Origin: Caldilineae bacterium
Lineage (GTDB): Bacteria; Chloroflexota; Anaerolineae; Epilineales; Epilineaceae
NCBI GenBank assembly: GCA_020634625.1
Contig: JACKBJ010000028.1
Span: forward strand, 1 to 27,772
Length of the DNA: 27,772 nt
Reading direction: 5' to 3'
Position 1 is the stretch's first letter. The number at the start of each line of letters is the position of its first letter. The notes under the pieces were generated by a model. That model saw only the letters and a program-made list of their open reading frames with translations, was not told the DNA's origin and did not search any database. Both the position numbers and the translations under genes were made by a program. Shown piece after piece: positions 15,502 through 23,067 of this stretch.

Positions 15502-15799
15502 GGCGACCTCCGTTGCAGGGTTCGTTCATCCGTCCGCCTGCCAATACGGTGCAGCGTCGGCTTGCGTTCGATCGGGTCGGGTCGGAAGACGGCGTCGCCG
15601 GTGGGTCGTCCACGAAAGACGCCCCACACGAACGGCCTGGGCCGCGGAGGGGGCGGGCGATGGCGCATCCGTCGAGGACCCGTCGGAGTTGGGCCGAAAC
15701 GACCGAGCCATGGAATCATAGGGAGCCCTTCGAGCCGGGTCAAGAGGCCTCGCCCGGTGCATCGGGCTGCCGAGCCGGCGCCTGGTCCAGCACGCACAC
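15502..15799. other. Divergent intergenic region; long leader of the transglutaminase gene
   Basis: These 298 bases separate the transglutaminase and the nucleotidyltransferase genes. They hold the minus-strand promoter at 15715-15743 and thus a leader of about 205 nt. A 61-codon frame (15526-15711, minus) starts 3 nt after the -10, and an overlapping 99-codon frame ends on the TTG start; neither has a recognisable product. No plus-strand promoter for the nucleotidyltransferase was found. Confidence 0.5.
15715..15743 (-). promoter_or_regulatory. Sigma-A-like promoter of the transglutaminase gene
   Basis: TTGACC (15738-15743) and TATGAT (15715-15720) on the minus strand are 17 nt apart, each five of six to consensus, a strong match. 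The start is expected near 15708, about 205 nt before the TTG start codon. Confidence 0.7.
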
Positions 15800-17095
15800 A
15801 TGGACTCCGGAACGATGACCGAGTCGAAGTCGGGCCCGCCGAGCCCGGACCCGCCGCTGCCCGTCCATCGCCAGCTGCGGTCCAGCGCGCAGGGCCGGAG
15901 CCGGCTCACGACCTGGCTGCTGAGGATCGCGCTGCAGGCGGGCGAAGGACGAAGCGGACTCGAGCCCGCTTCGGAAGCCGCAGCGATCGACCTTCCTTCG
16001 GACGACGGCATCGTGGTCGCGGACCTGCCGGCCCTGGCCGAGGGTCATGGCCTCGCCTGCCTGGTGGCGCCCCGACTGAGCCGAATCCTGGCCGAGCCGG
16101 AGCGCCGCGCGCTGCACGATGCGGCGGCGCGCTGCCGGGCCCGCGACGCGCGCTTGCATCGCGATCAGACGGCGCTCGACGCCGCCATCGCGGCGCGGGG
16201 CCTGACCCATCTCTGGCTGAAGGGAGCGTGGCTGGTCGGCGCCTGCTACCCGCCGCCGGCGTGTCGGCCACGGGCGGACCTCGACCTGTTGGTGCCCGCC
16301 GGGGACCTGCCGGCGATGGCCGATCTGCTGCATACCCTGGGCTATCGGCCGACCTCGCAGACCTGGAAGCACCAGGTCTGGCTCCGTCCCGATAATCGAA
16401 GCGTCGTCGACCTGCGTGGCGAGCATCCCGACAATCCACGCCCGGTCGAGCTGCACGGGCGGCTGGTCGAGGCCTTCCGCGGCATCTCGCTCGTGCTCGA
16501 TGCCGATGCCGCGCTGGCCCGGGGCGCCGATGCGCTTGCAGGCCCCTGCCGAGCGCTGGGCATGGTCCATCTCTGCGCGCACCTGACGGTCGACATGCTG
16601 AGCCGACGCGCTCGCGGGATGCAGCTGGTCGACCTGGCTCGGCTGGCGCCGCGGCTGGATGCCGAGGACTGGAAGCGGGTCTGCGAACTCGGAGGCGGCC
16701 GGCACTCCGCCCGCTTCGTCTGGCCCGCGCTGGCGCTGGCCGCGCGGCATGCCCCGGCGGCGCTGCCCGCCGGGGTGCTGGACGAGCTGGCCGGCGCGCT
16801 TCGGCCGGAGCTGCGCGCCTGGCTGGAGACGGTCGATCTCGATGCCTTGAGCCGATTCGGGCGCAAGGACCGGCGCCGCGCGCTCCTGGAGGTGCCGTCG
16901 ATCTGGCCGATCGACGGCTCGGAGCGGCGTCGCGTCTGGCGCGCCATCCTCTGGCCGGGGCGCTGGGAGCTGGCCGACCGATACCCCAGCCTTTCGGCAT
17001 CGCGGCTATGGCGCCTGGCGCAGCTGCGGCATCTCGGCTTCAGCGCGCGGACCCTGGCCCGGCGCTGGCGATTGCGCCCCGGACGCTCGACCTGA
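15800..17095 (+). CDS. Uncharacterised nucleotidyltransferase (NTP_transf_5-like)
   Basis: The 431-residue protein resembles the uncharacterised nucleotidyltransferase family PF14907. THLWLKGAWLVGACY (about 136-150) is followed by CRPRADLDLLVP (about 154-165), where the paired Asp of DLDLLV fit the metal-binding strand of a polymerase-beta-type fold; next come LLHTLGYRP and a VELHGRL segment. The C-terminal half is helical with no known motif. Such proteins often occur near polysaccharide or peptide-modifying genes; here it is alone and flanked by minus-strand genes, so its substrate is unknown. The start is uncertain: ATG at 15800 or 15815, neither with a strong SD. Base composition is like that of its neighbours. 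Confidence 0.7.
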   Translation: MDSGTMTESKSGPPSPDPPLPVHRQLRSSAQGRSRLTTWLLRIALQAGEGRSGLEPASEAAAIDLPSDDGIVVADLPALAEGHGLACLVAPRLSRILAEPERRALHDAAARCRARDARLHRDQTALDAAIAARGLTHLWLKGAWLVGACYPPPACRPRADLDLLVPAGDLPAMADLLHTLGYRPTSQTWKHQVWLRPDNRSVVDLRGEHPDNPRPVELHGRLVEAFRGISLVLDADAALARGADALAGPCRALGMVHLCAHLTVDMLSRRARGMQLVDLARLAPRLDAEDWKRVCELGGGRHSARFVWPALALAARHAPAALPAGVLDELAGALRPELRAWLETVDLDALSRFGRKDRRRALLEVPSIWPIDGSERRRVWRAILWPGRWELADRYPSLSASRLWRLAQLRHLGFSARTLARRWRLRPGRST

Positions 17096-17201
17096 GCTCC
17101 AGCTGCCGCAGCGCTGAGGCGGGGCCGCCGACCGGCACGACGGCTTGCCTGCCGAGCGCCGCGCGGGTGCGCGATCCACGATGGAGGCGCCGGGCACTCG
17201 C

Positions 17202-18686
17202 CTAGTCGCCTGCCTCGGCTTCGAGCTGCAGTCCCCGAGCCAGCACCTGGCCGCCGATCGGTGCGGCGACGCGGGCGCCCTCGCCGCCTTCCACGACGAG
17301 CACGGCCACCGCCAGGCGCGGCCGATCGGCCGGCGCGAAACCGACGAACCAGCTGTGCGGGGCGCGGTCTCCGCCGAGCTGGGCGGTACCGGTCTTGCCG
17401 CCGATGGCGATTCCGGCCGCATCGGCCGCCGATCGCGCATAGCCATCCTCGGCGCTGATCTGCATGATCCGCCGAACCTGGGCGGCGGTGCCCGGGCCAA
17501 CGGCGCGCATCCAGGTTCCCCGTTCGTCGGCCATGCCAGCCCAGCGCTGACCGGGAACGTCGGCCAGCAGCCAGGGCACCGGCAGGCTGCCGTCGCCGGC
17601 CACGGCGGCAGCGACCAGGGCCATCTGCAAGGGCGTCACCAGGGTCTGACCCTGGCCGAAGGCGGCGCTGACCAGCTCGGCCCGCGACATGGGCAGGTCG
17701 GGGCTGAGCTGGCCGCTGGCGAGGGGGAGCGGGAAGGGCGGGGCGGACTCGATCCCGAATCGGCGCGCGAAAGCCCGGAAGCGCACCTCGCCCAGCTCGT
17801 CACCCAGGCGGGCGAAGGTCAGGTTGCAGCTGTAGCCGAAGGCGTGCGCCAGATCGAAGCGCACCAGGCCCGGCGGGTTGTTGCCGCAAGCGACCGGGAA
17901 TCCGTCGAAGGACGCCTCCGCGTCGCCGTCGGCGAAGACCTGGTCGGGGCTGGTCAAGCCCTCGTCCAGCGCCGCCGCGAGGGTGATGACCTTGAACACG
18001 GATCCGGGCGTGTACAGGCCCTGGGTGGCACGGTTGAGCAGCGGGCTGGTGGGATCGTCGCCCACGCCGCCCGCGTCGAGATCCTCGGGATCGAAGGTCG
18101 GCAGGCTGACCAGGGCGCGCACGGCACCGCTATCCACGTCCAGCACCACCACGGCGCCCTCACGGTCGCCGACCAGCTGGGCGGCGTAGGCCTGCAGCTC
18201 GGCGTCGAGGCTGAGCTGGACGTCATGGCCGCGCTGCGCCCGGTGCAGCACCCGCGAAGCCAGGAGCTGGCGGACCGAAAGGCCCAGGTCGCCGCGCAGC
18301 GCCAGGTCGTAGGCCGCCTCGGCGCCTCCGATACCGTAGGTGACGCGCGTATCGCCCCCGGCCCCGTAGCGCCAGGTCTGGAAGCCGACCACCGGTGCGG
18401 CCGCCGGATAGGGATAGGCGCGTCGCGAGGCCTCCGCTTGGCGGGGGTCACCGTCCTCGCCGGATGGCGATGGCCGCGTCTCGGCCAGCACCCGGCCGGC
18501 GCGGTCGAGGATTCGACCGCGCGCGATCCGGCGGTCGAAGGTGATGCGGCGCGTGTTGTCCGGCCGGGCGGCCAGGCCGTCGGCGCGGACGAAGCCCCAG
18601 TAGAAGGTCATGCCGATCAAGAGGGCATAGGCCAGCAGCAGGCCGCCGGCAAGTCGCGCCGCGGCGGTGGCCAGGGTATCGCTCAT
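17202..18686 (-). CDS. pbpA: Class B penicillin-binding protein (PbpA-like)
   Basis: This 494-residue D,D-transpeptidase is anchored by one helix (about 12-30). It carries RGRILDRAGRVLAET (56-70) in the class B pedestal and the full active site: SVFK (Ser229-Lys232), SCN (286-288) and KTG (431-433). It is smaller than FtsI and has a short N-terminal region, like actinobacterial PbpA. Its ATG overlaps the rodA stop by 4 nt, so the two form a SEDS-PBP pair, probably for growth rather than septation. It is the last gene of the fhaA-fhaB-rodA-pbpA operon. Confidence 0.93.
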   Translation of the reverse strand: MSDTLATAAARLAGGLLLAYALLIGMTFYWGFVRADGLAARPDNTRRITFDRRIARGRILDRAGRVLAETRPSPSGEDGDPRQAEASRRAYPYPAAAPVVGFQTWRYGAGGDTRVTYGIGGAEAAYDLALRGDLGLSVRQLLASRVLHRAQRGHDVQLSLDAELQAYAAQLVGDREGAVVVLDVDSGAVRALVSLPTFDPEDLDAGGVGDDPTSPLLNRATQGLYTPGSVFKVITLAAALDEGLTSPDQVFADGDAEASFDGFPVACGNNPPGLVRFDLAHAFGYSCNLTFARLGDELGEVRFRAFARRFGIESAPPFPLPLASGQLSPDLPMSRAELVSAAFGQGQTLVTPLQMALVAAAVAGDGSLPVPWLLADVPGQRWAGMADERGTWMRAVGPGTAAQVRRIMQISAEDGYARSAADAAGIAIGGKTGTAQLGGDRAPHSWFVGFAPADRPRLAVAVLVVEGGEGARVAAPIGGQVLARGLQLEAEAGD

Positions 18687-19963
18687 GCCGCTTCCGCGCT
18701 GAGCCGCAGCAGCAGGCCAACCGCCGCCGCGCTGGTGACGATCGACGTGCCGCCGTAGGACAGGAACGGCAGCGTGATGCCGGTGAGCGGGATGAGCCGC
18801 AGGACACCGCCGATGATCACCAGGGCCTGGACGCCGAGGCTCAGGGCCAGGCCGCCTGCCAGGAGCTGGGCGTAGGGCGTTCGCGCCAGGATCGCCACCC
18901 GGAAGCCGCGCAGCACCAACAACGCATAGAGCAGGACCAGGGCGGCGGCGCCGGCCAGGCCGAGCTCCTCGACCAGGGCGGCGTAGACGAAGTCGGTGTG
19001 CACGGCCGGGATGCTGGTCGGGGCGCCCAGGCCGATCCCGGTGCCCGTCACGCCGCCGGCGGCGATCGCCATCAGCGCTTGGATCAGCTGGTAGCCGCCG
19101 CCCTGCGGATCGCTCCAGGGGTCGAGCCAGAGCGCGATTCGCTGTTGCACGATGGCCAGCCGCTCGAAGAGCAGCCAGGAGCCACCGGCGAAGACGGCCA
19201 GGCCGCCGACGACGTAGGCCGCGCGCAGGCTGGCCAGATAGAGCATGCCGAGGGTGGTGCAGAACAGCAGCAGGGCCGCACCCAGGTCACCCTGGACGGC
19301 CAGGAGCGCCAGGCAGGCGCCCAGCACCACCGCCAGGGGTGCCACGTAGCCCAGCGGCATCAGTCGAAGCGGGCCCAGGCGGATCGAGCTCTCGACCAGC
19401 AGCTCCTGCTTGTCGGCCAGATAGCCGGCCAGGAAGATGACCAGGAGCAGCTTGAGCAGCTCGGCCGGCTGGAAGACCAGCGGCCCCAGGCCCAGCCACA
19501 GCTCGGGGCCACCCGAGACCGGGCTGCGACCGAAGACCAGCGTCAGGCCGACCAGGGCCAGTCCCAGGCTCGCCCAGGTGTAGCGGTAACGGCGAAGCAG
19601 GCGCCAGGGCAGGGGCGCATGGCAGGCCAGGCCGACGATGGCCGCGCCGAGCAGCAGCCAGGTCAGCTGGCGGCTGGCCAGCGCCGGCGCGAGCCGCTGC
19701 TGCAGCGCCAGGCTCAGGCCCATCAGCACCAGCAGCACGGGCAGGACGATGGGGTCGGCCCGCCAGCCACGCAGCAGGAGCGCCAGGTGCAGCACGACGA
19801 AGAGCCCGATCAGGGCCAGCGGTGGCATCAGTCCGGCCGCGCGGATGCCTTCCGGCTGCAAGAGCTGCAAGGGCAGCGCGGCCGCCAACGTCACGCCGGC
19901 GGCCAGGGCCAACAGCAAGGCTTCGTCGACGCGCTGGAGCAGTCGGCCCAGCCGAAGGGACAT
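18683..19963 (-). CDS. rodA: SEDS glycosyltransferase, RodA-like
   Basis: The 426-residue polytopic protein belongs to the SEDS family: FQPAELLKLLLVIFLAGYLA in the middle, LDPWSDPQGGGYQLIQALMA with the catalytic loop acids, HTDFVYAALVEELG, and PFLSYGGTS near the C-terminus. It is distinct from FtsW at 936-2168, with extra N-terminal helices. Lying directly between fhaB and a class B PBP, as in Actinobacteria, it is most likely the cell-elongation or general wall polymerase. It starts 3 nt after the fhaB stop, and its own stop overlaps pbpA. RodA rather than a second FtsW is inferred from context. Confidence 0.9.
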   Translation of the reverse strand: MSLRLGRLLQRVDEALLLALAAGVTLAAALPLQLLQPEGIRAAGLMPPLALIGLFVVLHLALLLRGWRADPIVLPVLLVLMGLSLALQQRLAPALASRQLTWLLLGAAIVGLACHAPLPWRLLRRYRYTWASLGLALVGLTLVFGRSPVSGGPELWLGLGPLVFQPAELLKLLLVIFLAGYLADKQELLVESSIRLGPLRLMPLGYVAPLAVVLGACLALLAVQGDLGAALLLFCTTLGMLYLASLRAAYVVGGLAVFAGGSWLLFERLAIVQQRIALWLDPWSDPQGGGYQLIQALMAIAAGGVTGTGIGLGAPTSIPAVHTDFVYAALVEELGLAGAAALVLLYALLVLRGFRVAILARTPYAQLLAGGLALSLGVQALVIIGGVLRLIPLTGITLPFLSYGGTSIVTSAAAVGLLLRLSAEAA

Positions 19964-19966
19964 CGA

Positions 19967-20425
19967 TCAGCCCTGGCTGGAGACGAGGCGCAGTCGGATC
20001 TCGCCCAGCTGGACGACGTCGCCCGAACGCAGGAGCGCGGGTTGTCCCGCTTCGATGCCTCGCCCGTTGACCCGGCTGCCGTTGGTGCTGTCCAGATCCT
20101 CGATCCACCAGGCGCCGTCGCGGAGGTTGAGAACGGCGTGCCGACCCGAGACCGTCGGGTCGACGAAGACGATCTGGTTGTCCAGATCGCGGCCGATCGC
20201 GGCGACCGGAGGCAGCGGAAAGGCGGTTCCCGGCGGTCGGTCCGAGCTGCCGCCCGCCAGGACGATGAGCCGTGCGCCCGGAAGCTCGGTCCGCAGATCG
20301 GCGCGTCGAAGCCGCGCCTGTCGCAGCTCGCGCCAGAGCAGGAGCGCGACCGCGGCGATGAAGGTGTACAGCAGGATCAAGAGCAAGGCGCGGGCGAAGA
20401 ACAGCTGGGACTCGGCCGCGCTCAA
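19967..20425 (-). CDS. fhaB: Membrane-anchored FHA-domain protein (FhaB-like)
   Basis: The 152-residue protein has an N-terminal transmembrane helix (about 9-28), a short basic linker and a C-terminal FHA domain (about 70-145) with AIGRDLDNQI, VSGRHAVL and the DLDSTNGSRVNG loop. FHA domains bind phosphothreonine, usually from Ser/Thr kinases; FhaB/FipA of Actinobacteria sits at this position and takes part in division. The start is TTG at 20425, overlapping the fhaA stop by 4 nt (TTGA), with a GGAGAG SD upstream; no ATG or GTG gives a sensible N-terminus with the helix. The conserved Arg, Ser and His of the phosphopeptide site are present. Confidence 0.85.
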   Translation of the reverse strand: MSAAESQLFFARALLLILLYTFIAAVALLLWRELRQARLRRADLRTELPGARLIVLAGGSSDRPPGTAFPLPPVAAIGRDLDNQIVFVDPTVSGRHAVLNLRDGAWWIEDLDSTNGSRVNGRGIEAGQPALLRSGDVVQLGEIRLRLVSSQG

Positions 20426-21201
20426 GGCTTCTCTCCGCGTCCGGGCCCGGATCCCGCCTCCGACCTCGCATCGACGGCCTCGAGGTGGAGCACCTGCTCG
20501 CCCAGCTGCAGGCGGTCGCCGCCGCGCAGGACGCTGGTCGTCACCCGATGGCTGTTGACGAAGGTGCCATGGGTGCTGCCCAGGTCCTCGACCGACCAGT
20601 TCTCGCCGCGGCGGCTCAGCCGCGCGTGATGGCGCGAGACCGAGGCCGCGTCCAGGATCAGGCCGTTGTCCAGGGCCCGACCGATGCTCAGCTGCTCCAA
20701 GCCGCTCAGGGCGATGCGTCGCTGGCCCAGCACCAGCTCCAGGCTTCGGTCGGCAACCGCTGAGGTCGAGGCATCCGGCAGCGGCATGGCCTGCGTGTGC
20801 TGGCCGCTCTCGCCCAGCACCACGCCGCGGCGGTCGACCAGATCCGACTCGACCCGCATGCGGTCGGTGCGCAGGCCGGGGTCGGCCAGCAGGGTCACCC
20901 GCACGCGGCCGACGAAGTGCAGCTCGGCCTCGCGGGCGCGGGAGGCCAGATGGCCGGCCAGCTCCTCTTCGAGCCCGGATTCGAACGAGGCGAAGCGCGA
21001 CAGCGTCTCGGGCGCGAGGTAGACCCGGAAGTTGTTCGGGACGTAGACCCGTCCGGCGCCGACGGTGCGTTGGTCCTCCATGTGCTCCGCCAGCCGTCGC
21101 GCCAGGTCGACCGGCTGGGTGCGCGCTCCCAGCAGTTGGCCGAGCCGCTCCTCGAGCAGCTGACGCAGCGTCGCCTCGAAACGCCGAATGGCTTGTCGCA
21201 T
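20422..21201 (-). CDS. fhaA: FHA-domain protein with N-terminal DUF3662 region (FhaA-like)
   Basis: The 259-residue protein starts with a DUF3662-type domain (about 1-115; RRFEATLRQLLEERLGQLLG, QPVDLARRLAEHMEDQ, YVPNNFRVYL) and ends with an FHA domain (about 170-245; SIGRALDNGLILD, VSRHHARL, LGSTHGTFVNS). Actinobacterial FhaA has the same layout and binds phosphorylated partners of the wall machinery. The ATG at 21201 is chosen because the DUF3662 domain begins there and a TATAAT -10 ends 7 nt before it; in-frame codons further upstream fall in the promoter. It is first in the fhaA-fhaB-rodA-pbpA operon. No pknA, pknB or pstP is in the window. Confidence 0.88.
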   Translation of the reverse strand: MRQAIRRFEATLRQLLEERLGQLLGARTQPVDLARRLAEHMEDQRTVGAGRVYVPNNFRVYLAPETLSRFASFESGLEEELAGHLASRAREAELHFVGRVRVTLLADPGLRTDRMRVESDLVDRRGVVLGESGQHTQAMPLPDASTSAVADRSLELVLGQRRIALSGLEQLSIGRALDNGLILDAASVSRHHARLSRRGENWSVEDLGSTHGTFVNSHRVTTSVLRGGDRLQLGEQVLHLEAVDARSEAGSGPGRGEKP

Positions 21202-21208
21202 GATCGCG

Positions 21209-21238
21209 ATTATACCGGCGCGGAAGACCGAGGGTCCA
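21209..21238 (-). promoter_or_regulatory. Promoter of the fhaA operon, probably leaderless
   Basis: A perfect TATAAT (21209-21214, minus strand) lies 18 nt from TGGACC (21233-21238, four of six to the -35). Only 7 nt separate the -10 from the fhaA ATG at 21201, so transcription should start at or next to the start codon and no SD can be present. Confidence 0.65.
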
Positions 21239-21298
21239 CCCGAGCGCGCCGAGCTGCTCTCGCCCGACCGGGTCGGGCGCGCTATCCTCAAGCCCATC

Positions 21299-21628
21299 AT
21301 GACCGCCCGTCTTCCGATTGCCCAGCTGCTCGACCTCGGCGCCCTCGACTGCGCCCGGGGTCTGCTGGTCTTTCTGGCGATCGTCGCGCCGATCTATCTG
21401 GTGATGCGGTCGCTGGTCCGATTGACGCGCATTCGGTACGGCTTCGTGGAGGACCCGGTGGACGATGGCCCCGAGCTGCGAATCTGTCAGCGTTGTGGCA
21501 ACACGGTGATGGAGCTCGACTTCCAGCACTGTCCCTACTGCGGTCTCGCGCTGCCGGTCCCGACCGTGCCCCGTCCGGCCGAGCCGCCGCTGGACGGCCC
21601 GAAGCCCGACGCTCCGGGCGCGCCCTGA
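21299..21628 (+). CDS. Small membrane protein with a zinc ribbon
   Basis: The 109-residue protein has one transmembrane helix (about 20-42), a short linker, and a CxxC-x12-CxxC zinc ribbon (CQRCG and CPYCG, about 64-83), ending in a Pro-rich tail. The ribbon probably faces the cytoplasm and could bind protein or nucleic acid; the function is unknown. The ATG at 21299 follows a TATCCT hexamer (21283-21288) by 10 nt and has no SD, so the transcript may be nearly leaderless. It is divergent from fhaA and 81 nt upstream of lepB, which has its own promoter. Confidence 0.75.
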   Translation: MTARLPIAQLLDLGALDCARGLLVFLAIVAPIYLVMRSLVRLTRIRYGFVEDPVDDGPELRICQRCGNTVMELDFQHCPYCGLALPVPTVPRPAEPPLDGPKPDAPGAP

Positions 21629-21673
21629 GATGGCCTCGCCCTGCGTTCGGATCGGTGCCATGGCCGATGGGGC

Positions 21674-21701
21674 TTGCCATGCCCCCGGCCTCAACTATAA
21701 T
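21674..21701 (+). promoter_or_regulatory. Promoter of lepB, probably leaderless
   Basis: TTGCCA (21674-21679, five of six) and a perfect TATAAT (21696-21701) are 16 nt apart. The lepB ATG begins at 21710, 8 nt after the -10, so the mRNA should start at or within a base or two of the start codon. No SD is present. Confidence 0.7.
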
Positions 21702-21709
21702 CGCCGCCC

Positions 21710-22306
21710 ATGATCCCCCAACGCCGCAGCTCGCGCCTGGGCGCCGTCCTCCGCGATCTGATCGAGGCGGTCGTGCTGGCGGCCGTGCTCTTCCTCGTCC
21801 TGCAGTTCACGCTGCAGAACACGATCGTGGAGGGGGCCAGCATGGAACCCAACCTGGTCGATCGGCAGTGGCTGCTGGTCAACAAGGTGGCCTACCGACT
21901 CGGCGAGCCCGAGCGCGGCGACGTGATCGTCTTCCATGCCCCCGATCAGCCGGGCAAGGACTTCATCAAGCGCATCATCGGGCTACCGGGCGAGACCATC
22001 CGCATCCAGGACGGACGCGCGACGGTCGATGGCGAGGCCTTGGACGAGCCTTGGGCTCCGCGCTGGGACGCGTCCAACTACGGTCCCTACACCGTACCGG
22101 CCGACCAGTACTTCGTGCTGGGCGACAACCGGATGCGGAGCAACGACTCGCGGACCTGGAACGGTGCCGGCGGAGGGCTGGAGGCGGAGCAGATCGTCGG
22201 CAAGGCCTGGTTGAGCGTCTGGCCGCGCGAGACCTGGGGGCCCGTCCGAGCCGATGCGCCGGGCCCCGCGCGCGGCCTCTTCGAACCGCCCGTCGCGAGC
22301 CCCTAG
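21710..22306 (+). CDS. lepB: Signal peptidase I
   Basis: LepB removes signal peptides from exported proteins at the outer face of the membrane. The 198-residue protein has one N-terminal membrane helix (about 20-38) and the Ser/Lys-dyad boxes: EGASMEPNL with the nucleophile Ser44, FIKRIIGLPGE with the general-base Lys, and VLGDNRMRSNDSRTW. Length is typical of single-helix enzymes in Gram-positive-like bacteria. The C-terminal 25 residues are Pro-rich. It heads a compact run with an MBL hydrolase 2 nt downstream, fabF and a cytochrome b5-like gene. Confidence 0.95.
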   Translation: MIPQRRSSRLGAVLRDLIEAVVLAAVLFLVLQFTLQNTIVEGASMEPNLVDRQWLLVNKVAYRLGEPERGDVIVFHAPDQPGKDFIKRIIGLPGETIRIQDGRATVDGEALDEPWAPRWDASNYGPYTVPADQYFVLGDNRMRSNDSRTWNGAGGGLEAEQIVGKAWLSVWPRETWGPVRADAPGPARGLFEPPVASP

Positions 22307-22308
22307 CC

Positions 22309-23067
22309 GTGCGCGTCACCGTGCTCGGCGCCAGCCCCGTGCGCCCCAACCCCGGCCAGGCCTGCACGGGCTATCTGCTGGACGCCGGCTCCCGGCGCTA
22401 CCTGTTGGACGCGGGCAGCGGCGTCATCGGCCAGCTGCTGCAGCACGCTCGACTCGAGACCCTGGATGCCGTGTTCCTCTCGCACGCGCATCCGGATCAC
22501 TGCTTGGACCTGATCTGCCTGCGTCAGTCGATGGCCTACGGCCCGGATGCGCCGCGGGAGTCGCCGCTGCCGGTCTACGCCTCGCGCGATGCCATCGGGG
22601 TCTTGGAAGCGCTTGGCGCCGTCTTCGAGCCGGAGGGATTCTGGTCGGGCTGGGTCGTCTGGCACGCGCTGGAGGCATCCAGCCAGCTGCGCCTGGACGA
22701 TCTCGCGATCCGTTTCCATTCGACCCGGCACTACCGCGAGTGCCTGGCGATGCGCTTCGAGCAGTCGGGGCGTTGCCTCGTCTTCGGAGCCGACGGAGGC
22801 CCGCAGGCGAGCCTGGCCGAGTTTGCGTCGGGCGCCGACCTGCTCATCGCCGAAGCGACCCTCGATCGACGCGAACGTCAGCCGGATGCCTGGGGCCACC
22901 TCAGCGCATACGAGGCGGGCTTGCTCGCCGCCACGGCCGGCGCCAAGCGGCTGTTGCTGACCCATTACTTCGAGAGCGATGGCGGCGACCTCCTGCTCGA
23001 TGCGGCGCGCCAGGCATGCGCGATCCCGGTCGAGCTGGCGCGCGAAGGAGCGGTCCTGGATGTCTGA
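22309..23067 (+). CDS. MBL-fold metallohydrolase (RNase Z/YhfI-like)
   Basis: The 252-residue protein has an intact binuclear metal site: SHAHPDHCLDL (about 60-70) is the HxHxDH motif, then STRHYREC, FGADGG, and a late His in LLLTHYF. The start VTVLGASPVRPNPGQACTGY is typical of the COG1234/YhfI-like branch. It lacks obvious exosite features of tRNase Z; the substrate is unknown. The GTG at 22309 is 2 nt after the lepB stop, and the 3' end overlaps fabF by 8 nt, so it is in the lepB operon. It contrasts with the inactivated MBL-like protein at 11354-11965. Confidence 0.85.
   Translation: MRVTVLGASPVRPNPGQACTGYLLDAGSRRYLLDAGSGVIGQLLQHARLETLDAVFLSHAHPDHCLDLICLRQSMAYGPDAPRESPLPVYASRDAIGVLEALGAVFEPEGFWSGWVVWHALEASSQLRLDDLAIRFHSTRHYRECLAMRFEQSGRCLVFGADGGPQASLAEFASGADLLIAEATLDRRERQPDAWGHLSAYEAGLLAATAGAKRLLLTHYFESDGGDLLLDAARQACAIPVELAREGAVLDV

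Noticed and set aside
15498..15797. 99-codon minus-strand frame ending on the transglutaminase TTG
   Set aside because: Its sensible internal ATG lies inside the -10 hexamer of the promoter at 15715-15743, so it would not be transcribed; the product is low-complexity and the third codon positions are less GC-rich than in the real genes.
14380..16395. Plus-strand open frame of 671 codons
   Set aside because: It is antisense to the transglutaminase gene and then out of frame with the nucleotidyltransferase; no family motif is present.
20797..22308. N-terminal extension of the MBL hydrolase frame
   Set aside because: The open frame runs back through lepB, the zinc-ribbon gene and antisense fhaA; the MBL domain begins at the GTG at 22309, 2 nt after the lepB stop.
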